A stretch of 64,000 bases of DNA from Eubacterium limosum (GCF_000807675.2 NZ_CP019962.1:1860001-1924000), one strand, 5' to 3'; positions 46,857 through 55,267 are shown, counted from the stretch's first letter. Program-made: numbers and translations. Notes: generated by a model from the sequence alone, not told the origin.

Positions 46857-48302
46857 TTGGAAAAACTAAGTTTTACGTTGGCAGACCGACTTTATGAATA
46901 TCCCTGCTTTGAGCTTTACCAGCAATTCAGGCCTGAGATTCCCGTTGTTTTTAACGAGGCGCTCGAGGACCGTATCGACGTCGATTTAAGCGGCGAGATA
47001 CTGGTGCTTACGGCGGTGGAGAAGGGCGAAGTGGTTCTGCAAAAAGAATATGACTATGAAAAGAAACCCATGGATAAACAATCCTTCAAAGGGTTTCTTT
47101 ATCTATTTTTGTGTGAATTATTTGGATATACTCTGGATTGGGGAACAATGACTGGTATTAAGCCAGTCAAAATGGCCCATAACCTGCTAAAAGAAGGGCA
47201 GACGCCTTTACAGGTAAAACAGAGCCTAATGGAAAAATACCAGGCTTCAGAAGGCAAAATTGAGTTGATAACCGGTATTGCGCAGAGAGAGATGGGGATT
47301 ATTTATCCCCTGAGCCAAAAGAAAGTGAGCGTATATGTGGGAATTCCCCTGTGTATTGCCAAATGCTCTTACTGCTCCTTTATCTCAACCGTAGCGGATA
47401 AAAAACGAACCATTGTAGAAGAGTATCTGAAAAACCTGTTGTACGAGGTGCGTCTGACTGGGCGTTACCTCAAAGAAAGGGGAATTGCGACGGATACCCT
47501 GTATATTGGCGGCGGCACCCCTTCAATTTTGGATGAGAGGCAGCTCGAAGCACTGCTGACAGCCCTTGATGAGGAACTGGAGCTGGGCAATCTCAGAGAG
47601 TACACCTTCGAAGCCGGCCGGCCCGAGACCACAAATCTCCGAAAGCTGGAAATACTCAGGGCACATGGAGTAAACCGTATCTGTCTCAACCCCCAGACCA
47701 TGAACGCAGACACACTGGCGGCTGTAAACCGGAATTATCCGCCGCAGGCTATTTTAGATACTTATGAAGCTATCCGTGATGTGGGCTTTGAGAGTGTGAA
47801 CATGGATTTGATTTTAGGCCTGAACCGCGAAAGCGAGGAGGCTTTTATGCGCTCATTAGATCAGGTTATCGTTTTGAGACCTGAAAATATTACCGTACAC
47901 TGCCTGGCTGTTAAAAAAGGATCTGCCATTAAAACAGCCACTGGACGGCAGGTAGAAAATCCTTATTCAAAGGCTTTCTGTGCCAGTGTTCAAGAGGAAC
48001 TGGGACGCAGGGGGTATCAGCCCTACTACCTGTACCGTCAAAAATACACGCAGGGAAACGGCGAAAATATCGGTTACTGTCTGGAGGGCAGGGAAGGCAT
48101 TTACAATATTCTCATGATGGCCGAGAAGCAGTCCATTATCGGTATCGGGGCGGGTTCCTCCGGTAAGCTTTATGTACCGGACATTGATCGTTTTGATCGA
48201 ATATTTACTGTGAAAGACGTTAAGACTTACAATGACCGAACCAAAGAGATCGTGGGAAAAAAGATGGCCCAGTATGAAGCTTTTTTTGATGAGAGGGTAT
48301 AA
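46857..48302 (+). CDS. hemZ: Coproporphyrinogen dehydrogenase-like radical SAM protein HemZ
   Basis: This 481-residue protein has a non-catalytic N-terminal domain of about 155 residues and then the radical SAM core with YVGIPLCIAKCSYCSFIS (CxxxCxYC) near residue 160, TLYIGGGTPSIL near 218, and FEAGRPETT near 253. It matches HemZ, whose physiological role in Firmicutes is not fully settled. The start is TTG at 46857, six bases after AGAGGTT; no ATG or GTG is available before the core. It lies four bases after the MBL gene. Confidence 0.9.
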   Translation: MEKLSFTLADRLYEYPCFELYQQFRPEIPVVFNEALEDRIDVDLSGEILVLTAVEKGEVVLQKEYDYEKKPMDKQSFKGFLYLFLCELFGYTLDWGTMTGIKPVKMAHNLLKEGQTPLQVKQSLMEKYQASEGKIELITGIAQREMGIIYPLSQKKVSVYVGIPLCIAKCSYCSFISTVADKKRTIVEEYLKNLLYEVRLTGRYLKERGIATDTLYIGGGTPSILDERQLEALLTALDEELELGNLREYTFEAGRPETTNLRKLEILRAHGVNRICLNPQTMNADTLAAVNRNYPPQAILDTYEAIRDVGFESVNMDLILGLNRESEEAFMRSLDQVIVLRPENITVHCLAVKKGSAIKTATGRQVENPYSKAFCASVQEELGRRGYQPYYLYRQKYTQGNGENIGYCLEGREGIYNILMMAEKQSIIGIGAGSSGKLYVPDIDRFDRIFTVKDVKTYNDRTKEIVGKKMAQYEAFFDERV

Positions 48303-48328
48303 AACAAATAAAAATGGAAGTGATAGAT

Positions 48329-48769
48329 ATGATTTTTATTGAAATGACGGAAAAACACTTAAAGGAAGCCTCAAAGCTTTTTGCCAAGGCTTTTAATACA
48401 TTACCCTGGAAGGACAGCTGGACACCTGAACGTGCGGAAAAGCGTCTGGAGCTTATGCTTTCCAATAACAGTGCCAGTGCCATGGTAGCTCTCGATGACC
48501 ATGAGTATATAGTCGGAATGATTCTGGGGGATTACGAGTATGAAGATACTAAGATGGCCTTCCAGGTCAAGGAATTCTGCGTAGATGTCGATCATAAGGG
48601 CGAGGGCATAGGCACCCGGCTCTTAGATGAAATGACCGAGCATGTAAAAAAGAACGGTGTGGAGGAAATTATTTTAATGACCCTGAGAGCGCCGGAAACA
48701 CATGAGTTTTATAAAAGTCTCGGCTATTCTGATGTAGACGAATGGCTGATGATGCATAAAGAGCTGTAA
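48329..48769 (+). CDS. GNAT family N-acetyltransferase
   Basis: This protein of 146 residues has the GNAT fold: an N-terminal helix-strand with MTEKHLKEASKLFAKAF, the central beta strands, and the acetyl-CoA loop VDVDHKGEGIGTRLLDEMTEHV near residues 82-103. The C-terminal MTLRAPETHEFYKSLGYSD is the usual substrate-binding end. The substrate is unknown. The ATG 48329 lies after GGAAGTG; an ATG at 48314 has no site. It is the first gene of the cassette between hemZ and aspS and is followed by a terminator. Confidence 0.85.
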   Translation: MIFIEMTEKHLKEASKLFAKAFNTLPWKDSWTPERAEKRLELMLSNNSASAMVALDDHEYIVGMILGDYEYEDTKMAFQVKEFCVDVDHKGEGIGTRLLDEMTEHVKKNGVEEIILMTLRAPETHEFYKSLGYSDVDEWLMMHKEL

Positions 48770-48778
48770 TTATTATAC

Positions 48779-48816
48779 GGCCTGTCTCTGGTAAAGCGGC
48801 AGGTCTTTTTTTATTC
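48779..48816 (+). terminator. Terminator after the GNAT gene
   Basis: GGCCTG and CAGGTC pair (one G-U) around a loop of about 16 bases and run into seven T. The TetR promoter begins immediately after it. Confidence 0.7.
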
Positions 48817-48818
48817 GC

Positions 48819-48847
48819 TTGACTCAATCCATAATGAATGATATTAT
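48819..48847 (+). promoter_or_regulatory. Promoter of the TetR-ABC operon
   Basis: TTGACT (48819-48824) and TATTAT (48842-48847) are separated by 17 bases. Confidence 0.75.
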
Positions 48848-48877
48848 TTGACTAATAAAACGAAAATGGTCAAATAA
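48844..48877. promoter_or_regulatory. Inverted repeat operator TTATTTGAC-N16-GTCAAATAA
   Basis: Perfect nine-base arms at 48844-48852 and 48869-48877 overlap the -10 box and the likely transcription start and end 18 bases before the TetR start codon. The position is typical of an autorepressed TetR operator. Confidence 0.75.
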
Positions 48878-48895
48878 AAGAAAAGAGGATTGAAA

Positions 48896-49498
48896 ATGCC
48901 AAGGGCTTATTCGGATCAGGAGCGGGCTTATATTCGCCAGAGGCTCCATGAGGAGGCAATTTTATGTATTAAACAGTATGGAATGCGCAAGACATCGGTC
49001 GATGAGCTGGTGCGCCGGGTCAATATTCCCAAGGGGACCTTTTATCTGTTTTATCCCTCCAAGGAAATGCTCTTTTTTGAGGTGATGATGGACTTTCATG
49101 ATACTGTACAGAAAGAGGTTTTGAAAGCCGTTGGAGCATTAAAAGGCAATATGACCCCGGATACATTGACGGGTCTGCTTTTCAGTTTTTGTAAAATGGC
49201 GGACGACAGTATTCTTATGCCAATGATTGTGAGCGGTGACCTGGAGCTGCTCATGCGCAGACTACCCGACGAAGTGGTAGCAGCACATCAGGCTCAGGAT
49301 GATTTCAGTGTCGAACAGCTGGCAGCTATGCTGCCGGGAGTAGAGGGAAAAAAGCTCGAGTTGTTCAGCGCTGCACTAAGAGCAGTTTTTTTACTGCTCC
49401 TTCATAAAAGAGAGATTGGCGCCCCGATATTTGACGATGTGCTGAAAATGCTGCTGCACGGTGTGGCCATTCAGCTTTTTGAGGTGAAAAATGATTAA
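48896..49498 (+). CDS. TetR family repressor of the adjacent ABC exporter
   Basis: This protein (200 residues from the chosen ATG) has the TetR helix-turn-helix in residues 10-55 (IKQYGMRKTSVDELVRRVNIPKGTFYLFYPSKEML) and a helical ligand domain with no recognised type. The ATG 48896 follows AGAGGA by six bases; a TTG at 48890 is rejected. Its stop lies within the start of the ABC ATPase gene (eight-base overlap), so it shares the transcript it most likely represses, through the operator at 48844. Confidence 0.87.
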   Translation: MPRAYSDQERAYIRQRLHEEAILCIKQYGMRKTSVDELVRRVNIPKGTFYLFYPSKEMLFFEVMMDFHDTVQKEVLKAVGALKGNMTPDTLTGLLFSFCKMADDSILMPMIVSGDLELLMRRLPDEVVAAHQAQDDFSVEQLAAMLPGVEGKKLELFSAALRAVFLLLLHKREIGAPIFDDVLKMLLHGVAIQLFEVKND

Positions 49499-50336
49499 AG
49501 CAGAAAATTTGAGTTTCAGCTATACCCATAAGCCCTTTATCAAGTCGATTAGTTTTGAAGTGGAGCGAGGTGAGATTTTTGGTTTTTTAGGGCCTTCTGG
49601 GGCAGGAAAAAGCACCCTGCAGAAAATTCTGACAGGTATACTGCCCGGCTATGGCGGCAGCGCTGTGGTCAACGGGAAAGAAGTCCGGGATCACAGCAAC
49701 AGCTTTTATGAGCAGATTGGTGTAGATTTTGAGTTTCCAAGCTTTTATGAAAAAATGACTGCACATGAGAACCTTGACTTTTTTGGTTCGCTTTATAAAG
49801 GTCCCCTCCTGCCAATTGGGGAGCTTTTAGAAAGTGTTGGTCTGGAGAACGATGGAAATAAAAAGGTGGCAGCTTATTCAAAGGGGATGAAGTCCCGCCT
49901 CAATTTCGTCAAAGCCATTCGCCACAATCCCGATATTCTGTTTTTGGACGAGCCCACAAGCGGCCTTGACCCTGTGAGCAGCAGTCATATGAAGACCCTG
50001 ATCAAAGAACAGCGCAGTCAGGGAAAGGCAATTATTCTGACTACCCACAATATGCAGGATGCCACAGAGCTCTGTGATCGTGTTGCCTTTATTGTCGATG
50101 GCGAGATGAAAGCAGTGGATACACCGCACCACCTGATAATGTCAAAGGGAGCCGCCAGGGTTACATATTCCTATATGGATGACGTTGAGAAAAGTGCATC
50201 CTGCCCTCTCGGTTCCCTGTCCGATGATTCTTTGCTTGCCGGGCTGATCAGGAGCAACCGACTGTTATCCATACACAGCAGCGAACCAACTCTTAACGAT
50301 ATTTTTATCGAAGTGACTGGGAGGGCGCTGCAATGA
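49491..50336 (+). CDS. ABC transporter ATP-binding protein (exporter)
   Basis: This 281-residue ATPase has Walker A GPSGAGKST near residue 34, the signature YSKGMKSRLN near 128, Walker B ILFLDEPTSGLDP near 147 and the H-loop TTHNM near 183. The SKGM signature and the C-terminal extension ending in TLNDIFIEVTGRAL are characteristic of multidrug/bacteriocin-type export ATPases. The gene overlaps the TetR gene in front and the frameshifted permease behind (ATGA). Confidence 0.92.
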   Translation: MIKAENLSFSYTHKPFIKSISFEVERGEIFGFLGPSGAGKSTLQKILTGILPGYGGSAVVNGKEVRDHSNSFYEQIGVDFEFPSFYEKMTAHENLDFFGSLYKGPLLPIGELLESVGLENDGNKKVAAYSKGMKSRLNFVKAIRHNPDILFLDEPTSGLDPVSSSHMKTLIKEQRSQGKAIILTTHNMQDATELCDRVAFIVDGEMKAVDTPHHLIMSKGAARVTYSYMDDVEKSASCPLGSLSDDSLLAGLIRSNRLLSIHSSEPTLNDIFIEVTGRALQ

Positions 50337-51009
50337 GAATCGCTGGTCTGTTAAAAGGCGATATCCGTCAGCAGTGGAAATACGGTTTTTATGGGCTATA
50401 CCTGATTCTGACCGTGATTTATGCGGGCGTACTGTCTCCATAATGCCGCCGGACTGGAAGGCACCCGGCACTGCATTAATTATCTTCTCCGATCCGGCAG
50501 CCCTGGGGCTGTTCTTCATGGGAGCTGTTCTTCTCCTGGAGCGGAGCCAGCGTGTACTGGAATCCCTTGCCGTTTCACCGGTGCGTCCGGAGGAGTATAT
50601 CGTTTCAAAAGCCTTGTCTCTGTCCTTGATCAGCACTCTGGCCGCAGCGGTGCTGGGTGTGGTAGGCGGCAGCCCAAGCCTGCCCCTCTTATGTGCCGGC
50701 ACATTTACTGGCGCGATGCTTTTCAGCATGGTAGGCTTGGCAGCAGGTACCGGAATTTCTACGCTTAACCAGTTTATACTGGTAACTGTGCCCATTGAAC
50801 TGCTGATCTTTGGCCCCGCGATTTTGTGGGTAGCCGGTTACCGGCCTTGGATACTCGCTCTGCATCCCGGTGTGGCGGTTTATCAGCTCATAAGCGGAAG
50901 TATTAACTGGACGGCTCTCAGCCTGATTCTGTGGCTGGCAGCAGCATTCTTTACAGCGCGGGCTGCTTATATAAAAATGACCAGTCATCTTGGAGGTGTG
51001 ACGTTATGA
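50333..51009 (+). pseudogene. ABC transporter permease, frameshifted after about 35 codons
   Basis: The ATG at 50333 overlaps the ATPase stop. It opens with MRIAGLLKGDIRQQWKYGFY, the recognisable start of drug-export permeases, and runs to VLS before a stop at 50441-50443. The rest of the permease continues in the -1 frame from about 50440 (IMPPDWKAPGTALIIFSDPAALG and five more membrane segments) to 51009. A one-base deletion, or a sequencing error, near CTGTCTCCATAATG explains this. I saw no classic slippery heptamer. If real, the exporter lacks one full-length subunit. A shorter product from the 50374 ATG would lack the normal N-terminus. Confidence 0.75.
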
Positions 51010-51713
51010 GAGCACTGAATCGTTCGTTTTGTTATTTTATTCGTCAGATTGCGGCAGATAGGATGCTGGTTATGGTATGTGCAGCCCCGCTGCTTTGCGG
51101 TATGTTTTTTCGATTCGGTATTCCGGCACTGGAGCCGTTGTTCGTTAAATGGTTTGGCTTTGGACTTAGGTCCTACTATTTATTGCTGGACCTGTTCCTT
51201 TCCGGTATCACTCCTTACATGCTGTGCTTTGTCTCGGCCATGGTTATTTTGGCCGAGGCTGACAGTCATATGAGCGCTTACCTCTGTGTTACACCAATTG
51301 GTAAAAAGGGATATCTGGTGTCTCGGCTGGTTTTCCCCGCCGCACTTTCAGGACTGATGTCCTTTTGTGTTCTGGCAGTTTTCAGGCTATCAGTTAATTC
51401 GGTCTTTATCATGGTCAGTCTGTCCCTGCAGTCTGCGGTTCTGGGGATGCTAGCAGCCATGCTTATTGTCAGCCTGTCCTCCAACAAAGTGGAGGGGATG
51501 GCAATCAGCAAGCTTTCTGGTCTTATTTTGTTTGGAATGGTGATCCCTTTTGTGCTCAGAGGGGGTGAGAAGTATGTGTTCGGCTTATTGCCATCTTTCT
51601 GGATTGCTCAGTGGGCCATAACGCCGGGCATTTGTGCCATCCTCTTATTTACAGCGACATCGGTCCTCTGGTTTTTTGTGTTGTGGCGCCGTTTTTCGTT
51701 AAAGCTGACCTAG
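51006..51713 (+). CDS. ABC transporter permease (second subunit)
   Basis: This 235-residue membrane protein has about six hydrophobic segments, a Trp/Phe-rich end and charged short loops (HMSAYLCVTPIGKKGYLVSRLVFPA near residues 85-105, a pattern common in drug-export permeases). The start at 51006 overlaps the stop of the frameshifted gene (ATGA). It is presumably the partner permease of the ABC exporter controlled by the TetR protein; the exported compound is unknown. Confidence 0.75.
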   Translation: MRALNRSFCYFIRQIAADRMLVMVCAAPLLCGMFFRFGIPALEPLFVKWFGFGLRSYYLLLDLFLSGITPYMLCFVSAMVILAEADSHMSAYLCVTPIGKKGYLVSRLVFPAALSGLMSFCVLAVFRLSVNSVFIMVSLSLQSAVLGMLAAMLIVSLSSNKVEGMAISKLSGLILFGMVIPFVLRGGEKYVFGLLPSFWIAQWAITPGICAILLFTATSVLWFFVLWRRFSLKLT

Positions 51714-51729
51714 TTCAGAAGGTTAAAAC

Positions 51730-51758
51730 TTGAAATTTTTGCTGGTTGGTGGTATCCT
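51730..51758 (+). promoter_or_regulatory. Promoter of the nitroreductase gene
   Basis: TTGAAA (51730-51735) and TATCCT (51753-51758) are 17 bases apart. A TGGTATC direct repeat spans the -10 box and lies again about 20 bases downstream. Confidence 0.55.
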
Positions 51759-51812
51759 AAGAGCAACACTTGGTATCACATAAAAAACGGATGCCAAGGA
51801 GAGGTGGTAAGG

Positions 51813-52631
51813 ATGAAAAAATCGGTAATCGAGGCAATGAAAGCCCGCCGTTCGATACGCAGCTATAGCAAGCGTCCCATGCACCACGCAGCAGAAGGGC
51901 AGCTTCAGGACTATCTGCGGCATATAGAGCATCCCTTTGATGCACGAATAAGAGTAGAGTTAATTAAAACCGGTGAATACCCTGGGAAACACCGACTGGG
52001 CACCTATGGAGTCATTAAAAATGCGCAGGCATTTTTTGCTGTTTGCTGCGACCGGAGCAATTTTGCGGAGGAAGCCTTGGGATATGCCTTTGAGAAGGTC
52101 GTGCTTAAAAGCACACAGCTGGGACTGGGTACTTGCTGGATTGGTGGAACTTTTAACAAGGGGGCCTTTGCCGACGCAGTTCAGCTGAAGGCAGACGAAA
52201 TGCTGCCCATTGTATCGCCGGTCGGTCAGGCGTCTGCCAAACCGTCCATGGTGTCTAAAACCATGAGCAGGGTAACCAAACAGCGCTCCAGGAAGTCTTT
52301 TGAGACCATCTTTTTTACAGATAACTGGAATATCCCGCTCACCCAAAAAAGCGCGGGGGATTTTGGCCTTCCTCTTGAGATGGTGCGTCTGGCCCCATCC
52401 TCAAGAAACTGTCAGCCGTGGCAGGTGCTCATTGGGCCTGAGGGCGCGCACTTTTACCGTATGGCACCGCGCAGCATGAACCGTATTGATCTGGGCATTG
52501 CCCTGTGCCATTTTGATCTGGCCTGTCAGGAGCTTGGTATTGATGGTGGGCTGGAAGTAATGCCGGAGGCCGTTGCGCATACCCCGGAAAATGGGTTCTA
52601 TACTATGTCCTGGATAAGAAAGGAAGTGTAG
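51813..52631 (+). CDS. Nitroreductase-family flavoprotein
   Basis: This protein (272 residues from the ATG 51813) belongs to the duplicated type of nitroreductase (PF14512-like). It has an N-terminal KARRSIRSYSKRPM motif for FMN phosphate binding, LGTYGVIKNAQAFFAV near residue 65, a central QLGLGTCWIGGTFNKG near 102, and a second LAPSSRNCQPW near 195. It is expected to reduce nitro, quinone or related compounds with NAD(P)H; the physiological substrate is unknown. A GTG at 51804 is rejected because the RBS AGAGG lies there. Confidence 0.85.
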   Translation: MKKSVIEAMKARRSIRSYSKRPMHHAAEGQLQDYLRHIEHPFDARIRVELIKTGEYPGKHRLGTYGVIKNAQAFFAVCCDRSNFAEEALGYAFEKVVLKSTQLGLGTCWIGGTFNKGAFADAVQLKADEMLPIVSPVGQASAKPSMVSKTMSRVTKQRSRKSFETIFFTDNWNIPLTQKSAGDFGLPLEMVRLAPSSRNCQPWQVLIGPEGAHFYRMAPRSMNRIDLGIALCHFDLACQELGIDGGLEVMPEAVAHTPENGFYTMSWIRKEV

Positions 52632-52633
52632 AT

Positions 52634-52885
52634 ATGTCACAATTGGAAAAACTGCCAAATATTGGAAAGGTGGTTGCCAGAGAGCTGGAGGCAGTCGGAA
52701 TTGACACTCCGGAAAAGTTACGTGCAGCTGGAACAAAGGAGGCTTTTTTAAGATTAAAGCAGAATGATCCCGGCTCCTGTCTCCATAAGCTTATGGGTTT
52801 GGAAGGCGCGATTCAGGGCGTTCGAAAATACGATTTGCCTAATGAGGTAAAGCAAGAGCTTAAGGATTGGTTTAACAGCCTTTAG
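52634..52885 (+). CDS. TfoX C-terminal domain protein
   Basis: This 83-residue protein consists only of the helix-hairpin-helix-like TfoX_C domain: LEKLPNIGKVVARELEAVGIDTPEKLRAAGTKEAF at the start, then SCLHKLMGLEGAIQGVRKYDLP. The larger Haemophilus TfoX activates competence genes, but stand-alone TfoX_C proteins have no proven role. It starts three bases after the nitroreductase stop and is probably cotranscribed with it. A ComEC gene lies 9 kb away with no apparent link. Confidence 0.85.
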   Translation: MSQLEKLPNIGKVVARELEAVGIDTPEKLRAAGTKEAFLRLKQNDPGSCLHKLMGLEGAIQGVRKYDLPNEVKQELKDWFNSL

Positions 52886-52907
52886 GGTATCTGTTTAAAA
52901 CATAAAA

Positions 52908-52944
52908 ATAAGAGCCGCGGGATTTCGTTCCGCGGCTCTTTTCC
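52908..52944. terminator. Bidirectional terminator between the TfoX_C and URO-D genes
   Basis: AAGAGCCGCGG (52910-52920) and CCGCGGCTCTT (52930-52940) form an 11-pair stem followed by T on both strands, matching the convergent genes it separates. Confidence 0.9.
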
Positions 52945-52947
52945 GTC

Positions 52948-54327
52948 TTAGACAAGAAGGTACATGAAGAAATTGATGAGCTCGTTATTGAGCTGTGCCA
53001 GGTTCCCTTTAGCAATTTCAGGAACCAGTGGGTTTTCAGTTTTAAAAGCTTCCCAGGTGGTCAGATATTTAGATTCGATGGGTCTGAATTTGGCTGGGTC
53101 AAAGGTAAATCCTTCTGCATTCAGCGGCGTGCCGCAGGCTTCTCCTGCGTTTTTATAGACACCGTATTTTGCAACGGTTTCGGATAAGGCAGCCCAGTTA
53201 TCAATGTTAACTTCATTCAGAAGGAATGGATTTTTGTCAAAGTGAAAATAGTATCCGCCGCCGGGCATCATAATGTCGAGCAGCTCTCTGGCTTTGCTCA
53301 TGACCGCTTCTTTGGTACCGCGAAGGGCGGAAACAGGGAAAAGTCCCTGGATAATCATCTTGTCGCCCAGCTTATCCTTAATCAGCTGAGGATCGCCGAA
53401 TTCAAACCACATCTGTGTTCCGGCAGGGAAGTCCTGCAAAACGTCCAGGTAGCGTGTCCAGTCATCCTCACAGAAGATATTGCAGCGTATGCCAAGCGCT
53501 GCGTACTGCTCAATCATGGTTTTAAAAGTTGGCAGCCACAGGTCAAGAAAATCCTTTTCGCGCATAAAGGTTGGCATGTGCAGCGGAATAAAGACAGAGC
53601 CTTCTGCGTTTGGAACCGGTGGGCGTCCCCATTCAAACAGTACAGGCAGCAGCGCTTCACAGGCTTCCTTAAGCTCACTGCGGTGGCGGCGTATGTCTAT
53701 ACTCACCCCGCTGAAGCTTCTGAGCTGGTCGGCGATAAAATCAAAGGGGGCTTCTGTCATGCCGGAAGAGCCGGCCGGAGCGCCGGGATAGTGTCCGCTT
53801 TGTTCTGTGATTTCCATGAACCAGGGCAAGGAAGCGTTGATTGATTTATCCAGACTGGACCGGGCCTTCATAATCGTTGCAGCGGTTTTAAGCCCGTCGG
53901 CGGGATCAAGATTTTTGTACTGGCGTGGAATAACAGTCTCCATTAAAAAGGTAAAAGGATCGTCAATCAGGGCACGGTACTCGTCAGACTGCATACCAAC
54001 GACCTCAGGGTGCTGGACGACTCCGTTCTTTCCCATCACAAAAGACTGAGAGCCCAGGATCTGGTAGAATTCTGCCGGACGGTTAAGTACCTGGCTGCAC
54101 GGAAGAATAGGAGTCACATCTGAGATAATCCGTTTATCCAGTGCCAGCGCAGGCTCACGCAGACGTCCGTAATCATACTGGTAGTCAAAAAGATTCTGTC
54201 CGCCGTATTCTGCTACCAGATAGTGAGAAATCATATAGCCGGTAGGCACATGATCTGGAATCCGGTTGTTGTAAAAATCATGGAAATTTTTGATCCGATT
54301 TTCCTGTAGTTTCTTGTTATCACTCAT
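52948..54327 (-). CDS. URO-D-like (MtaA/methyltransferase-type) protein
   Basis: This 459-residue protein belongs to the uroporphyrinogen decarboxylase superfamily by its overall pattern: an N-terminal VPTGYMISHYLVAEYGGQ-type strand-helix, central ELKEACEALLPVLFEWGRPPVPN, VFIPLHMPTFM near residue 245 and IFCEDDWTRYLDVLQDFP near 289. Members of this type act as corrinoid- or cobalamin-dependent methyltransferases in acetogens and methanogens, whereas true HemE is shorter. The canonical His-x-Cys...Cys zinc motif of MtaA is not evident; the position usually holding Cys is HFDKNPF. No corrinoid protein lies nearby. The Crp/Fnr gene upstream is its likely regulator. Confidence 0.7.
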   Translation of the reverse strand: MSDNKKLQENRIKNFHDFYNNRIPDHVPTGYMISHYLVAEYGGQNLFDYQYDYGRLREPALALDKRIISDVTPILPCSQVLNRPAEFYQILGSQSFVMGKNGVVQHPEVVGMQSDEYRALIDDPFTFLMETVIPRQYKNLDPADGLKTAATIMKARSSLDKSINASLPWFMEITEQSGHYPGAPAGSSGMTEAPFDFIADQLRSFSGVSIDIRRHRSELKEACEALLPVLFEWGRPPVPNAEGSVFIPLHMPTFMREKDFLDLWLPTFKTMIEQYAALGIRCNIFCEDDWTRYLDVLQDFPAGTQMWFEFGDPQLIKDKLGDKMIIQGLFPVSALRGTKEAVMSKARELLDIMMPGGGYYFHFDKNPFLLNEVNIDNWAALSETVAKYGVYKNAGEACGTPLNAEGFTFDPAKFRPIESKYLTTWEAFKTENPLVPEIAKGNLAQLNNELINFFMYLLV

Positions 54328-54351
54328 TGAAAAACACCTCTCTTATATTCG

Positions 54352-54399
54352 TTTGAAAAACAGGCCTGTAACGTTTTCAAATATGTATCAATTATAGCA
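54352..54399 (-). promoter_or_regulatory. Promoter and nested inverted repeats before the URO-D gene
   Basis: On the minus strand TGCTATAAT (54399-54391) is an extended -10 box. Downstream of it lie TTTGAAAA (54352-54359) and TTTTCAAA (54374-54381) as an inverted repeat, with the palindrome ACAGGCCTGT (54360-54369) inside. The half-sites resemble Fnr/Crp-type TTGA...TCAA sequences. Confidence 0.6.
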
Positions 54400-54402
54400 C
54401 AA

Positions 54403-54440
54403 TAAAAAAGGCTGTATATCTTTTAAAAGACATAACAGCC
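54403..54440 (-). terminator. Terminator of the Crp/Fnr gene
   Basis: Read on the minus strand, GGCTGT...ACAGCC with an imperfect inner stem around TTTTAAAA is followed by six T (54409-54404), 46 bases after the regulator stop. Confidence 0.75.
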
Positions 54441-54485
54441 ATGAAAAACATTAAAATAATAAGTTTTTAAGGAAAAATAAAAGAA

Positions 54486-55142
54486 TCAGCCAGTGTATTG
54501 GCTGTATTCCTGTAGCTTTTTAATGTTTTTTACGATGATCCGGTTTCTGGCCGTTTCGATAATTTTCTCCTCACGCAGCTGTTTCAGATATTTAGCCACA
54601 TTGGCCCGGTTCATGCCTACAAAGTTGGCAAGATCGTCCTGTGATATCAGAACCACCGGGTTGTTACTGTTAGTGACAGCGCTGTAGAGGAAATGCGAAA
54701 TTTTTTCAAGCCCTGTTGAAAAAAGCTGGTTGATGTTATCCTCGATAAGCAGCACCACCAGCCGCATATAGGCGTCATACATGGCCTGATTAAGCTCTGG
54801 ATTTTTATTGAGATAGCGCCCCAGAAGTTTTCGGTCAAAGGCCAGAGCCTTGAGATCTGTGTCAGCTGTAAAGATAAGAGAGCTTTCGATTTTATAGTCG
54901 CCGGGATAGTAAAGCGGCGCGAAGGTATAGGGACCGTAAAAAGCAAAAGCCTTGATATGCCCGCTTTCATGTATAAAGGAGGTGCGGATCATACCCTCCA
55001 GCACATAATACTCTTTATCCAGCGGCGCGCCCACACCGCTGAGCGGCGTATCCTTTTTACATTCAAAAACCGTGTGCTCTATGGACGAAAGATATTCTTC
55101 AAATTGTTTGAAGTCATCGCCAAAATAATATTGCAGATGCAT
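54486..55142 (-). CDS. Crp/Fnr family transcriptional regulator
   Basis: This 218-residue protein has an N-terminal cyclic-nucleotide-binding-type beta barrel (about residues 20-115, with YYVLEGMIRTSFIHESGHIKAFAFYGP) and a C-terminal winged helix with SQDDLANFVGMNRANVAKYLKQLREEKII near residues 165-190. No cysteine cluster for an Fnr-type iron-sulfur centre is seen, so the signal is unknown. It precedes the URO-D gene in the same direction. The start follows GAGAGGA. Confidence 0.88.
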   Translation of the reverse strand: MHLQYYFGDDFKQFEEYLSSIEHTVFECKKDTPLSGVGAPLDKEYYVLEGMIRTSFIHESGHIKAFAFYGPYTFAPLYYPGDYKIESSLIFTADTDLKALAFDRKLLGRYLNKNPELNQAMYDAYMRLVVLLIEDNINQLFSTGLEKISHFLYSAVTNSNNPVVLISQDDLANFVGMNRANVAKYLKQLREEKIIETARNRIIVKNIKKLQEYSQYTG

Positions 55143-55267
55143 TGAAAGTTCCTCTCAATCCTGATTTAAATTAGTATAGCATAACTTTATTCATAATTGC
55201 TTAATATTGCTGTTTAATGCTGCTGTGTAAAGTTGTTGGATAAAGCCCAGAAAAACAGCCCAGACAC

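Noticed and set aside
50333-50445. Programmed -1 frameshifting in the ABC permease
   Set aside because: No X-XXY-YYZ slippery heptamer or downstream stem was found in the overlap, so mutation or sequencing error is preferred.
53242-53844. A 200-residue plus-strand frame opposite the URO-D-like gene
   Set aside because: No ribosome binding site and no domain; the opposite strand has a full-length family member.
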